Origin: Rhizobium sp. BK376
GTDB taxonomy: Bacteria > Pseudomonadota > Alphaproteobacteria > Rhizobiales > Rhizobiaceae
Length of the DNA stretch: 64,000 bases
Assembly: GCF_004341625.1 (NCBI RefSeq)
Contig: NZ_SLZG01000001.1
Span: forward strand, 1 to 64,000
Reading direction: 5' to 3'
A program made the translations under genes and the position numbers. Under the pieces are notes generated by a model. That model had not been told where the DNA came from and searched no databases. It worked only from the letters and a program-made list of their open reading frames with translations. Shown in pieces: positions 8,501 to 16,548 of this stretch (position 1 is the first letter of the stretch; each line of letters opens with the position of its first letter).

Positions 8501-9356
8501 AGTCGAGCGCGGTGCCCGTAAAGCCAGCCTGAGAAAGCCTTTGGAGACGATCCCGGTCAGCCTGGGCGTCCTGAATGGCCTTGGTGTAGCCAGCCTGAGA
8601 CGTGGAACCACCGAGGAACTTGGCATAGCGTTCAGGGTCCAGATCGGCAGCCTGAAGGTCCGTGGCCAGCTTGTTCTCATCCGGCTTCACCCAATTCGGG
8701 TCAGCCTTGTAGGGATTGCTGTTGAGGATCATGGCAAGGGTGCTGTTCTGGTTGAACGCATCCTTCTCGGTCTGCCAGAGCGTGGGGGCTTCCGGCTCAT
8801 CAACACGCTGGGTACCAGAGACAGCTTGGTTGGGGTTCAGGGGAACTTCGGTGTCTGCCGAGAACTGGACCCCCGCCGAGACCTGAGGGCGATACGGAGC
8901 GCTATCCTCAGCGGACTGCGGTCCACCAAGGATGATGTCAGCTTCCTGCGAACGACGGCCTGCATTGATACCGCCGTTGTCATCGGATCGACCACGGACA
9001 GCGTTAGCGATCGCGTTGACATCCCCGGTCTGGGCAGCGGCAACCACGTCATGCGGAAGGCTGCCATAGTTGTACGTGGTGGACGTGAGTGCTGCCCGAA
9101 CATTTCCGGGAAGCGATGCCCATTTGTCGGAACCTACCTGATTAGAGGCAGTCCTTTCAAAATCCGCGGTGCGTCGTGCGATGTCCCGTTCGCTGTCCTC
9201 ACGGGTTACCACGGTGTCGCTGGTTATCGGAACGACAGTCCCGTCTTCGAGGGTCGTCGTGTCTGAACCGTAGCCAGCACGGTATGCGTTCTTGTCCCAC
9301 TTGGCGTGGTCGATATAGCCTTCAAATCCCTTGATGACGGAAACTGCGTCGGTCAA
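5580..9356 (-). CDS. Internal virion protein / DNA ejectosome (T7 gp16-like) with lysozyme-type N-terminus
   Basis: 1258 aa (T7 gp16 is 1318). In T7 this core protein is ejected to span the envelope and open the peptidoglycan. The N-terminus here looks like a GH24 lysozyme rather than the lytic transglycosylase of T7: FEG at residues 11-13 with AYRAGYGSDT following, TTYNYGSLP near residue 110 and a RRSQEADIIL end near 150. Long Ala/Gly-rich and helical segments follow, including a hydrophobic one near residue 320. TTG start at 9356 with AGAGG six bases upstream, three bases after the gp15-like stop. Confidence 0.9.
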   Translation of the reverse strand: MTDAVSVIKGFEGYIDHAKWDKNAYRAGYGSDTTTLEDGTVVPITSDTVVTREDSERDIARRTADFERTASNQVGSDKWASLPGNVRAALTSTTYNYGSLPHDVVAAAQTGDVNAIANAVRGRSDDNGGINAGRRSQEADIILGGPQSAEDSAPYRPQVSAGVQFSADTEVPLNPNQAVSGTQRVDEPEAPTLWQTEKDAFNQNSTLAMILNSNPYKADPNWVKPDENKLATDLQAADLDPERYAKFLGGSTSQAGYTKAIQDAQADRDRLQRLSQAGFTGTALDFVNQALDPVNVATDLAVSAVAPELTLGKYGVRVGRVLSAALAGGASGLATSAVNYGFNPNATKADLMMGTVIGAGLGGIVGSLGRSTATAAEARGFKQIGEQVIAQHEGVPYVPPARGAMGAAPAPTRGSFLDDDNPLQMLEHSDTPQSAFRAGRVDMRAMVDKSQNPAARKTAEGMLNEGTGVIGPNINGRSADEDQAMLQQEFSAAFNRTYRPQKQAFIANGGTEREFNEQVFKYIEDTRLNKSDFYAKEVKVAGDNTARVFRETLELQKNPLVREGGVGRPVQGADKTPANENYIPHEWHNEKVHLGDEYFEDGTLHNLIKGGMRRSNAKLDEPQLDRLAGAFLKSIKERGAGVGRRDFLTRVSGNNMEDAIQSLVETGSLTQSEADNFIKNYEADNLKAGSDTGNAKPFKRRSLIDPEYVLPYRPRVRKTGEVHDADISVKDFLNQNTEYLAQKYIRRASGNIAMARMKLAIADTKDEAGEVVAHGATILDGITSDKEWAKHLDDIARKGADAGQTPRQIKADRDRLQYAYDMIKGTKTYDFDATNPGWALRMFRKFNFIRMMNQVGLAQLPELGNLVGSVGIKAMAQQLPDMRRIIGADGVSHLRNGFGDDVEAIFGAGTESWHRTPNEQYDEMLNTVANGRGHWQDRVSTLLDKGQRITGKISGMEGIDTLSKRWAYKAVIQKFANAAAGKAKLPTSRLADLGLDKDMFERIKVALRDPKSVQMNGSRVAGLKLDNWKDKEAAEAFRRAVYRKSTEIIQQNQLGNSIKWMGHPVAKALTQFRTFMAASYVKQSLKLLHQRDPEALINAALASFIGAMVYEVQTREQALGRSDADKFLQDRLSPAKLATAGFAKAGVSSILPMLIDSTIPMAGYKPLFSYSRTTGQTSSILTGNPTGGLMDDVPNAINAGRGLIHGDMSQEEARTLWKLMPFGNAFGALQGFNYAISGLNPRTPQSRKRAVGLFGDDN

Positions 9357-9359
9357 TTC

Positions 9360-11360
9360 TTACCTCTTTGCTGCTGCTTTGATTGCTGCGTCTCTACGAG
9401 CCTGTGTGTCGGCTGCGCGTTTGTTGCGAAGATCGTTCGCGTTGAAGATCACTTGGTTGTGGTTGTCGTCTAGGATGTCGTCCAGACCGGACTTGGAGAC
9501 CAATCGGAAGTGGCCACCGCTGTCACCGTTCACGCTTCCGAGGGGCAGGATCGCGATGTCAGATGCGTCAATACCGTTGGCCTTGAGCGCCTTGGGGTTC
9601 TTGGCTGCCCAATCGTCAACGAAGCTCTTCACGGTTGGCTGGAAATCGTCATCGGCAGTGAAGCCGTTAATCGAAGGAAGCATCACGCCGTTGTAAATCA
9701 GGGATGACTTCTGGACAGCATCGGCTGCCTTGTTGAGCGCATCCTCATGGTCCATGCCACGGGCGATGAAGCCACGGGCTAGATACTCAACCTTGTTCTC
9801 GATAGCCGAATAGTTCCCCGGCTTGGACGAACCCCAGCCGAACCAGCCCGTGCCCTTAACGATACCGCCCATGAGGCTATCGATCCGGCTTTGGTCATCA
9901 TTGGTGAAATGGGTGTTCGCACGGTAGACAGGGTTGGACACCTCGGAAGCGAAGTCCATGGCTTCCTCATCCGAATAGGTCGTGCCATCGGCGTTCGGGA
10001 CAGTCTTGAAGGCGTTGAAGGTGGCAAGGGCGTCCTTGTCCTCCTGCTTCTGAACGTAGTCCTGAAGGCTGTTCTGGCTTTCGTTCAGCATCCACTGTCC
10101 GGTCTTGAACTTAGTGAGGAGCTGTGCCCTCGCCTCAGGATCACGAACGTTTGCCGAAGACAGCATGGCGGCGATGCCGTTGACCTGAGACTTCAGCTCT
10201 GGATGCTGTAGGCCAGCCCGACGAAGGTCAGAGAACTCACGGGCCATCTGCTGAGAAGGGTCCTCATGCCGCTGCTTGGCGACAAGTGCCGAGTTGGCTA
10301 GGTAGCTTGCCGTGGCTTTCTTGCTGAAATCCTCAGGGGAAACCTCGGTGACACTTCCGTCCGCATTGGTGAACGAAGGTGGCTTAAGGCCCGTGAAGGT
10401 GTGGTTCAGGATCGCACCAGCGCCGAGGTTGCCCAAGGAGTTACCGAAGTCGACCTTAGCCTTCTTTTGGATGGCAGCGTTGGCCGTGGTGATGATTTCC
10501 TGCGCACGGTCGGCAGTCGTCGGGTTGATGAGGAAGCCGGTCTTGTTTCCGTCCTTGTCCGTGGACTGCGAATTAGCCAGAGCCAAGGCGAAGTTCGGAT
10601 TGGTCTGGGCATTGTCACGGGCAACAGCCAGGACGGTATTGTCGATGTCCTTTTCGGTGATGCCAAGGATACCTTGCTGACCGATGTTACCGTACTGTGC
10701 CCTTACGGCGGCTACGGTGGCTTCAGGGCTATCACCGGCCTTGATACTGTTCGTCACCGTGTTGCCGATGAGGGTGTAGGCTGCGGTGTGCGCCTTCTCA
10801 ACCGTCTGCTGGTTGGCGACATCATTCTGGTGACCCACTGCCCAATCGAACAGCGGGTTCGTCTGGCGGATAAACTGAGTGGCCTGAACCGGGTTCATAC
10901 CAGCCGTAGCGTCACGCTGCCTCTTTTCGAGGAAGTCTCGGATAGGCCCATCCTTGGCAGGATCGTATTGGGTCTTTACGTAGTTCTGGGTGTCCTCGCT
11001 GTACTGGCTACCGAGCTGCGAACCAACGGCAGCATCGATACCGGCTTGCTTCAGAGGGTCAGCATAAGCGGGGAGACTTCCATCGGCACGGGCCTTGGCA
11101 ATCTGCTCCTTCGTCATTCCGCCGATCTTGGCTTCCTCAAGGGCAAGGGTCTGCTTATCGGCTGCCGATTGCTTCACCGCAGCAACCTGACCATAGGTGT
11201 CGATAGAGGTGCTGAAGCCAGCCAAGGATTTCGCAAGGCGGTCTAGGCTGTCATCCATCGGTGACCGGGCCGGTTCCGCATAGGTATCAACCGGGGATGC
11301 CTGCGGTGTCAGACGGTCATTGAGACCAAGATTGGTGTTAACTTCGACGCGTCCCGCCAT
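9360..11360 (-). CDS. Internal virion protein (T7 gp15-like)
   Basis: 666 aa (T7 gp15 is 747), between the gp14-like and gp16-like genes, as in T7. The product is Ala/Gln/Asp-rich, without membrane segments, and predicted to be mainly helical. In T7, gp15 forms the periplasmic tube of the ejectosome with gp14 (outer membrane) and gp16 (inner membrane). ATG start at 11360, overlapping the stop region of the preceding gene. The assignment relies on order and size. Confidence 0.85.
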   Translation of the reverse strand: MAGRVEVNTNLGLNDRLTPQASPVDTYAEPARSPMDDSLDRLAKSLAGFSTSIDTYGQVAAVKQSAADKQTLALEEAKIGGMTKEQIAKARADGSLPAYADPLKQAGIDAAVGSQLGSQYSEDTQNYVKTQYDPAKDGPIRDFLEKRQRDATAGMNPVQATQFIRQTNPLFDWAVGHQNDVANQQTVEKAHTAAYTLIGNTVTNSIKAGDSPEATVAAVRAQYGNIGQQGILGITEKDIDNTVLAVARDNAQTNPNFALALANSQSTDKDGNKTGFLINPTTADRAQEIITTANAAIQKKAKVDFGNSLGNLGAGAILNHTFTGLKPPSFTNADGSVTEVSPEDFSKKATASYLANSALVAKQRHEDPSQQMAREFSDLRRAGLQHPELKSQVNGIAAMLSSANVRDPEARAQLLTKFKTGQWMLNESQNSLQDYVQKQEDKDALATFNAFKTVPNADGTTYSDEEAMDFASEVSNPVYRANTHFTNDDQSRIDSLMGGIVKGTGWFGWGSSKPGNYSAIENKVEYLARGFIARGMDHEDALNKAADAVQKSSLIYNGVMLPSINGFTADDDFQPTVKSFVDDWAAKNPKALKANGIDASDIAILPLGSVNGDSGGHFRLVSKSGLDDILDDNHNQVIFNANDLRNKRAADTQARRDAAIKAAAKR

Positions 11361-11635
11361 TACTTCTTCCTCTTTAGACTATCCGAGTACGCATCAAGGC
11401 CCGTGCTTGCGATGCCGATGGCATATGGCAGGAACGACGGCTTGGCTGCTTTCTGTACGGAGTTGATGCGACCTTCAGCCTGTGACTTAACGCCGTCGAG
11501 CTGCGACCGAAGTTGATCTTGGGTCATCGCTAGGTTCTGTTCGTTGGTGCGCTCGAAGCGGCCTTGCTGTGCGTTGTAGTCCGCGATCAGGCTGTCCACG
11601 GTGATACCGGATATACCGGCCTCACCAGAGGTCAC
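11360..11635 (-). CDS. Internal virion protein gp14-like, C-terminal part (after frameshift)
   Basis: This 91-codon frame carries the C-terminal half of a T7 gp14-like protein (DYNAQQGRFERTNEQNLA, then a helical QLRSQLDGVKSQAEGRI and a Lys-rich end). Reading it further upstream gives AKARGTAAVTSGEAGISG, which continues the sense of the N-terminal fragment in another frame. The apparent GTG start has no ribosome site. The two frames together are about 170 aa, near the 196 aa of T7 gp14. The shift needed maps to CTAAGGCC around 11653-11657. Confidence 0.75.
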   Translation of the reverse strand: MTSGEAGISGITVDSLIADYNAQQGRFERTNEQNLAMTQDQLRSQLDGVKSQAEGRINSVQKAAKPSFLPYAIGIASTGLDAYSDSLKRKK

Positions 11636-11883
11636 CGCAGCGGTACCACGGGCCTTAGCGTCTGCTGGTTGGCGTCTTCAAGATCGCGGGAGGCGGCTGC
11701 CTTTTCCTGCAACATCCGGTTCTGGATAGCGGCATACTGGTCAGATGCAGCGGCATTGGCTTCGATACGGTTGTTTTCGGCTAACTGGTTTTGGGTCTTG
11801 GCTTGCTGGGTTGCGCCCATGAAGCTGGTGACCTGACTTGCTGCCCCGATGGCGAGGCTGGCAAGGGATACTGGATCACACAT
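11632..11883 (-). CDS. Internal virion protein gp14-like, N-terminal part
   Basis: 83 codons starting MCDPVSLASLAIGAASQV, a typical gp14-type N-terminus (T7 gp14 also begins MC and then a hydrophobic Ala-rich stretch), then a Gln/Ala-rich helix. It stops early after QQTLRPVVPLR, where the expected continuation lies in the next frame. A single missing base in the AA run on the minus strand (TT at 11655-11656) would explain this. The cause may be mutation, sequencing error or programmed shifting. gp14 forms the outer-membrane part of the ejection channel, so loss would block infection by progeny. Confidence 0.75.
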   Translation of the reverse strand: MCDPVSLASLAIGAASQVTSFMGATQQAKTQNQLAENNRIEANAAASDQYAAIQNRMLQEKAAASRDLEDANQQTLRPVVPLR

Positions 11884-12343
11884 CGGGGGTCCTTAGTTTG
11901 ACAAATTCGATGAAGGGCCTCCGCTCAACGCCGTAGTCAGGGACGACACGGAGGAGCGAAAAGCCGCAATGTTTGATGAAGTTGACGTGGACGGTGTTTC
12001 TCTGGTCCACATAGTTTCCCAAAAGGGCGAAGTGGTCGTGGAGCATATCGATAACCCCATGCAAGTGGGCAACCATATATCTGATATGCTTCAGCAATTC
12101 GGGAGAGGCTAGCATCCAGACTGCCCCTGATAGTGGGCAACCTTTTACAGGGATGACGCCTATGGCAGCCTCAGGGCGACCGTCCACGGTCCAGACCCAG
12201 CAAGGGCCTAGACCAAGGGCAGACGGAAGGGAGACTTCAGGGGAAACACCGGAAGCGGCTAGGCATTCTGCGGTGTCCTCTGGTCGAAGCCGTGGGGCTA
12301 GGTCGACCATATCGGCCAACGTAGCCTCACGAAATTCAATCAT
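11876..12343 (-). CDS. gp13-like virion assembly protein (GNAT-fold type)
   Basis: 155 aa from the ATG at 12343, which overlaps the stop of tail tube B in an ATGA junction with AAAGGG just before it. It lies between tail tube B and the gp14-like gene, the T7 gene 13 position. The sequence reads like the GNAT-fold proteins found there: a short N-terminal strand (MIEFREATLADMVDLAP), a central AIGVIPVKG and a late VNFIKHCGF helix where GNAT proteins often have NxxAxxxYxKxGF. Enzymatic activity is not assured; T7 gp13 is needed for virion morphogenesis. Confidence 0.7.
   Translation of the reverse strand: MIEFREATLADMVDLAPRLRPEDTAECLAASGVSPEVSLPSALGLGPCWVWTVDGRPEAAIGVIPVKGCPLSGAVWMLASPELLKHIRYMVAHLHGVIDMLHDHFALLGNYVDQRNTVHVNFIKHCGFSLLRVVPDYGVERRPFIEFVKLRTPDV
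12124..12145 (-). promoter_or_regulatory. Putative phage promoter inside the gp13-like gene
   Basis: Minus strand reads AAGGTTGCCCACTATCAGGG, matching the phage motif with CACTAT as in T7. It overlaps codons for KGCPLSG, upstream of the gp14/15/16 genes. A weaker copy, GGTTGCCCACTTGC, lies at 12061-12074. Because both are coding, chance is possible. Confidence 0.4.
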
Positions 12344-14793
12344 TGTACCCTTTGCGATTTGGTGACGTAGTTTGCGGTCCACTCGGCTGAGATGATCGAA
12401 GACGGCAAGTAGCTATCGTTGACCAGCTCGACAGAGCATTTATCGTTCTGACTGAGTAGCGGGATGTCCAGCACTCCGTCGCCCATGGTTATGCTGTCCG
12501 TCTTGTTCAGCGGATCGCCCATGACACGACCGTTGGTGGCGTAGGCCCTCATAGCCATCCCCTGAAGCGTGACTTCCGCCCGAAGGTAGGCAGTCTTGCC
12601 GTAGCGAATGAGCAACCGGACCAACTGAAGGCGTCCTTCGGTCCTGACGATCGGTACCCCGGCTGAGCTTGTCTCGCGGATGTAGATCGTTGAGAGGCGG
12701 AACCGGCTGGTGTAATCTAGACCTACGAAGATCGGAACGTCCCTCAGGTCACCGACGAGTGAGAAGGTGGTCGCGGTGATATCGACAGGGTGGAGAAGCA
12801 GACCGGGGCCTACATTGGTTCCACCAGCGCCGCTTACGAGGACGAAGGGCGAACTAGAGATATCTGCGGTGACGATGGTCCTGTCCGTGAGCGGATTGTA
12901 GGTGCGACCAGACGGAGGCAGGGTGATGCGGTGATCGAGGTTGACCGTGAAGTCCAGACCGTCGTCCGCATTGCCAGCCTGAATGTCTACGCTTTCGATC
13001 CATATGTGGCCGCTGGTCGTCTGAAGCAGAACGTACAGGGTGCTTTCTATGAACCAGAAGTCGTGGATCGTCTGCACGTCCGTGAACTCCCAGCGGGACC
13101 ACGAGGACTGAACCTTGCTGCGCTCCTGATAGAAGTACTTGTAGACGTAGAGACCGCCGCCACCTTCGTCCGTCTGAACGATCAGAACGTCTTCATGGGT
13201 GGAAGCTCGAAGCTTGACCACCTCGCCCTGAAGGAACAGCGGCACGTACCCGGTGACATCCTCGGCTTTACCTACGTCACTTGCGGGGTCGATGGTGTAC
13301 TCGCGGATCATCGAATAGCGACCGCGCTTTACCGGGAAGTAGATGTTGTCACCCACGACCACCGGCCTGCACCGGGACGACATGCTGTATGCCGTGGACG
13401 GCTTTATGTTGACCGTCTTGTAGGTCAGGGTGTCGCCACCGGCTAGCATGTCCTGAGTGTTATCCGAGAACAGAATGAGCCGGTCAGCAAAGCCCACGGC
13501 AGAGCGCAAGACAGAAACGTCGGTCTCCGAAGAAGCCACGTCAATGGGGTCATCGTCCTCTGTGGTCGTCGCGGTCGTCTTCCAGAAATCGAAAGGTCCA
13601 CCAGAGCGACCAAGGATGGTATTCTCGCCACTGAGGAAACCGAGCCGGTTCTTGAACCAGATGATATCGGAGACTGTAGCGCCAACGAACGAAGGGCTTG
13701 GGCTGGTAACCTCGTCACCGCAGCGCCGCCGTTCCCAGCTTACCGGGCCAAAGGTGAACGTCCCATCTTTCTGACGGACCAGTGCGTGGGGCATGGTTTC
13801 GCCGTCAAACGCGATGGCTGTCCCCGGCTTCGAGATTTCAACCCAACTGCCGCCGACGATACCGGAGCCGTCACCGGACACCGGAGTGAACCGGACGTAG
13901 TAGTCATCGTAGGCCGTGGTGACAGAGCCTTTGACCTTGATGGCAACACCGGGGTAGCCGTAGGCGGGAAGGTCTGTGAAGTCTTGGGTCTCATACTGGA
14001 TAGCCTTCATGGCGTGGCCGTTGTAGCCGTCCTCGACCGAGATGGTGAACGGGGAACCGGCCCTGAGGTAGATCACCCCCTTCCCTGCCACGATAGAGAA
14101 GCCGGAAGTGTTGGCTGCTAGGTTCTTGTCGGTGGCCTTGTAGACCCACGCCGTGGTGTTGTTCACGGTCTTACCTAGGTCTTGGGTCTCGCCGGTTGCC
14201 AGACGCCTCGCGATGTAGGACGTGTCGACACCGGGGCTTTGGGCACCAGAGGTACCATCAGGCGTCGAATAGGAAGCGACCACGGCACCGTTGATGGAAA
14301 TCGTGTAGGTCTTGCCGTAGTTTCCGGCCATGACGTAGACCATAGCCTCGTAGGGTTGCGCCGGTTCCACCACATTGGCGTCCATGGCGACCATGCGTTG
14401 CTGGTTGGTCATGTAGGTGTAGTCCCCGATGGTCGACGTACGATACGGCGGTTCGGGAAGGTTGCCGGTGTATTGGAGATACTGAAGGCCACCGGGGTAC
14501 GTCACTTGTCGCTCTTGGCCGTCCAAGGTGAATACGCGGACACCAGTCTTGGACCAAACGGTCTCGTAGCGTTCGGTTACGTCTCGGTTGATAGGGTGGC
14601 AGTGGACCGGGTTGGTGGTGAAGTCCCCGACGATCTGAGGACCACGGACAAGCGGCGGACGCTTAATGAGACCATCGACAACCGTAGAATGCGCGTTGAG
14701 CTGATAGTCCCCCTGAGACGAAAGCCGCAGAGCCATAGCTTGCTGCGACACGCCATTGATGAAGTTCGGGATAGAACCTGAAATGCGAGCCAT
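12340..14793 (-). CDS. Tail tubular protein B (T7 gp12-like)
   Basis: 817 aa (T7 gp12 is 794). The N-terminus MARISGSIPNFINGVSQQ is the typical start of podoviral nozzle proteins (IPNLIQGVSQQP type), followed by mostly beta structure: CRPVVVGDNIYFPVKRGRY near residue 470 and a conserved SVELVNDSYLPSSIISAEW near the C-terminus. Hexameric gp12 forms the tail nozzle with gp11 and contacts the fibres. ATG start overlapping the stop of tail tube A. Confidence 0.95.
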   Translation of the reverse strand: MARISGSIPNFINGVSQQAMALRLSSQGDYQLNAHSTVVDGLIKRPPLVRGPQIVGDFTTNPVHCHPINRDVTERYETVWSKTGVRVFTLDGQERQVTYPGGLQYLQYTGNLPEPPYRTSTIGDYTYMTNQQRMVAMDANVVEPAQPYEAMVYVMAGNYGKTYTISINGAVVASYSTPDGTSGAQSPGVDTSYIARRLATGETQDLGKTVNNTTAWVYKATDKNLAANTSGFSIVAGKGVIYLRAGSPFTISVEDGYNGHAMKAIQYETQDFTDLPAYGYPGVAIKVKGSVTTAYDDYYVRFTPVSGDGSGIVGGSWVEISKPGTAIAFDGETMPHALVRQKDGTFTFGPVSWERRRCGDEVTSPSPSFVGATVSDIIWFKNRLGFLSGENTILGRSGGPFDFWKTTATTTEDDDPIDVASSETDVSVLRSAVGFADRLILFSDNTQDMLAGGDTLTYKTVNIKPSTAYSMSSRCRPVVVGDNIYFPVKRGRYSMIREYTIDPASDVGKAEDVTGYVPLFLQGEVVKLRASTHEDVLIVQTDEGGGGLYVYKYFYQERSKVQSSWSRWEFTDVQTIHDFWFIESTLYVLLQTTSGHIWIESVDIQAGNADDGLDFTVNLDHRITLPPSGRTYNPLTDRTIVTADISSSPFVLVSGAGGTNVGPGLLLHPVDITATTFSLVGDLRDVPIFVGLDYTSRFRLSTIYIRETSSAGVPIVRTEGRLQLVRLLIRYGKTAYLRAEVTLQGMAMRAYATNGRVMGDPLNKTDSITMGDGVLDIPLLSQNDKCSVELVNDSYLPSSIISAEWTANYVTKSQRVQ

Positions 14794-15386
14794 TAGGTAC
14801 GCGCAAGAAGGCCCTGCATGAACGTGCTATCGGTGAGCATGTTCGGGTCATTGGTATCGAGTTCGGCTTCGAGCATGGCAGCCTGTGCGATCAGCTCATC
14901 CTGCTCCGTATAGGAGTGGACCTGACTGTCACCGAAGTATTGGTCTTGGTACTTCCGCGCTGCCCTTATGACGCAGTAGTTGGCCACGATCGGTGGAAGC
15001 TCATCAAAGGCGAATGCTAGGACGATATCGAGGGAGACAGGCTTATCCCAGACGAAGCTGTGCGTGTCCTTATTGTAGAGCTTGGTGCCCCTCTGGACGG
15101 CATTGGTATCAGCATCGTCGCCATCCGTGTCGACCTTCAGCGTGTTCCTCGGAAGGATGATGAAGCCGTTCTGGTCGGGGGAGATGATGTAGCCGGTTTC
15201 GTTGTTGAACGACAACCCCTGCGTCTGGACTTCGATGAGCGTAGCGCGAAGGGTATTGCGAGCTAGAGAGGCGTCGGTCACCTCTACGTCGTCCAAGGTG
15301 CTGATGGGCGCTTGGGTGGACGTGGCAAGAATGACGTTGATTGCCTCTAGCTCTGTGAGCGGTGTGATACCGTCAAGTGCAGACAT
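14793..15386 (-). CDS. Tail tubular protein A (T7 gp11-like)
   Basis: 197 aa (T7 gp11 is 196). It begins LTELEAINVILATS, the hallmark opening of the gatekeeper family, and contains the conserved ALDIV-like helix (DIVLAFAFDELPP) and AARKYQDQYFGDSQ near the C-terminus. A ring of this protein joins the portal to the nozzle. It starts just after the capsid terminator with AAGGAACC upstream and overlaps tail tube B by one base. Confidence 0.95.
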   Translation of the reverse strand: MSALDGITPLTELEAINVILATSTQAPISTLDDVEVTDASLARNTLRATLIEVQTQGLSFNNETGYIISPDQNGFIILPRNTLKVDTDGDDADTNAVQRGTKLYNKDTHSFVWDKPVSLDIVLAFAFDELPPIVANYCVIRAARKYQDQYFGDSQVHSYTEQDELIAQAAMLEAELDTNDPNMLTDSTFMQGLLART

Positions 15387-15402
15387 AAAGGTTCCTTAAA
15401 CG

Positions 15403-15434
15403 AAAAAAACCGAGGCCCAATTAAGGACCCCGGT
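15403..15434 (-). terminator. Terminator after the major capsid gene
   Basis: Minus strand ACCGGGGTCC stem, TTAATT loop, GGGCCTCGGT with two G-T pairs, then seven T. It matches the position of the T7 late terminator Tphi downstream of gene 10. Confidence 0.85.
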
Positions 15435-15445
15435 TGGGTTAGTGA

Positions 15446-16369
15446 TTAAGCGGTTGCAAGCTCGATGGCGGCTTCAGTACGAACCGGGCCGTGACCCATG
15501 GCGTACTTGGCGACGAACAGAGTGCCCTGACGGGAAATCTGGTATTCGCTCTCAGCCTTCAGGTCCATCAGCTTGACCGTGCCAACGGCAGAGCGGTGCA
15601 TGATGAGACCAGCGGTTTTGCTGAAGTCACCGACGTACTTGCCGGTCGTGATGTTCGTGTTCGGCAGGTTGGCCGTCTTGATCGGGAGGATTTCCGCGAT
15701 CATTGCGACCGTACCGTTTGCGTACGAACCTTCACCACCCCAATCCTTGTTGATGACCTTGGTGGTCTTGACGAGGGCGTAGTACTGAGCAGGCTTCATG
15801 AACGAGTAGCGTTCCGTGGTCGGGACGAACTTGTCATCAAGAACAGCGGCGGCGTCGAAGTGGGCATCTGCGTACGCCTGTGCGTCCGTGAGGAAGTTGG
15901 CGTTGGTCAGCTTGCCGCCACCGGGGAGACCAGTGACACGAGCGGCACCACGGGAAGCCAAGACACCGTTGATAGCAACGTTGCGGTCGAATGCCTGGGC
16001 GAGTTCTTCACCCATCTGCTTGGTGAATTCACCGCGAACGTCGACATGAAGCTTGGCTTCTTCGATGTTGGCAATGAACGTCTGGGTCAGAAGCAGGTCG
16101 TCAATGGTGATGACAACCTCGTTGACCGGGATCGTGCCACCAAGGATTTCCGTACCCGGCGTATGGTAACCAGCGTTGTTCGAACGACCAGTTGCGTAGA
16201 ACGAAGCAGACTTGCCGTTGGCGATAGTACGGACCTGATGCTTGTCAACGAACTGCGAGGTCTGCGAGAATGCGGTGATGATTTCACCCGTTGCGACCTT
16301 GAGGAACAGTGCATTGGTATCACCAGCACCGTTAGCCTGACCCAACGGGGAAACAATAGCGTTAGCCAT
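15446..16369 (-). CDS. Major capsid protein (T7 gp10A-like)
   Basis: 307 aa (T7 gp10A 345). T7-type HK97-fold signature segments are present: SQFVDKHQVRTIANGKSA near residue 40, ITIDDLLLTQTFIANIEEA near 86 (T7 VTIDDMLTADVLIYDIEDAM-type), MGEELAQAFDR near 120 and FVPTTERYSFMKPAQYYAL near 184. ATG start with AAGGAT about ten bases upstream. A phage promoter motif and a 180-bp leader precede it and a strong terminator follows, so it probably has its own abundant transcript. No gp10B-like frameshift extension is seen. Confidence 0.97.
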   Translation of the reverse strand: MANAIVSPLGQANGAGDTNALFLKVATGEIITAFSQTSQFVDKHQVRTIANGKSASFYATGRSNNAGYHTPGTEILGGTIPVNEVVITIDDLLLTQTFIANIEEAKLHVDVRGEFTKQMGEELAQAFDRNVAINGVLASRGAARVTGLPGGGKLTNANFLTDAQAYADAHFDAAAVLDDKFVPTTERYSFMKPAQYYALVKTTKVINKDWGGEGSYANGTVAMIAEILPIKTANLPNTNITTGKYVGDFSKTAGLIMHRSAVGTVKLMDLKAESEYQISRQGTLFVAKYAMGHGPVRTEAAIELATA

Positions 16370-16490
16370 GTAGTATAAGTATCCTTACGATTTCTGAGGT
16401 GGACTATAGTCACCGCCTAAAAAGGTCAGTGTGACTTGCTCAGAACGTCGAAGGATTAGGGGATGGGTTGGCTGGGCATGACCAGTTTAA

Positions 16491-16510
16491 AGAACTCTCC
16501 CTTGAGTTCT
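16491..16510 (-). other. Hairpin in the capsid leader, inside a 19-codon ORF
   Basis: AGAACTC and GAGTTCT form a perfect 7-bp stem with a 6-base loop, 120 bp before the capsid start. It falls in a tiny frame, 16515-16456, coding MGELKGEFFKLVMPSQPIP. It may be an mRNA-processing or leader element; T7 uses RNase III hairpins at such junctions. Confidence 0.4.
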
Positions 16511-16531
16511 CCCATTCCGTTGCAGTGAACT

Positions 16532-16548
16532 GCTAGTGGGCCACCTAA
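16532..16548 (-). promoter_or_regulatory. Putative phage promoter for major capsid
   Basis: Minus strand reads TTAGGTGGCCCACTAGC, one base different from the TTGCCCACTAGC core. It sits between the preceding stop codon and the capsid leader, the position of phi10 in T7. Confidence 0.65.

Noticed and set aside
10401..11246. Plus-strand frame of 281 codons opposite the gp15-like gene
   Set aside because: Shadow of the minus-strand coding frame; sequence is low in structure motifs and lacks promoter or ribosome signals.
11360..11883. Two separate small genes instead of a split gp14
   Set aside because: The second frame lacks a ribosome site and its upstream in-frame reading continues the first; together they match gp14 size and position. 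Kept as two fragments of one gene.
15491..16378. Long plus-strand frame (295 codons) opposite the major capsid gene
   Set aside because: It mirrors the capsid gene's codon bias; no ribosome site, no recognisable domain, and all phage genes run on the minus strand.
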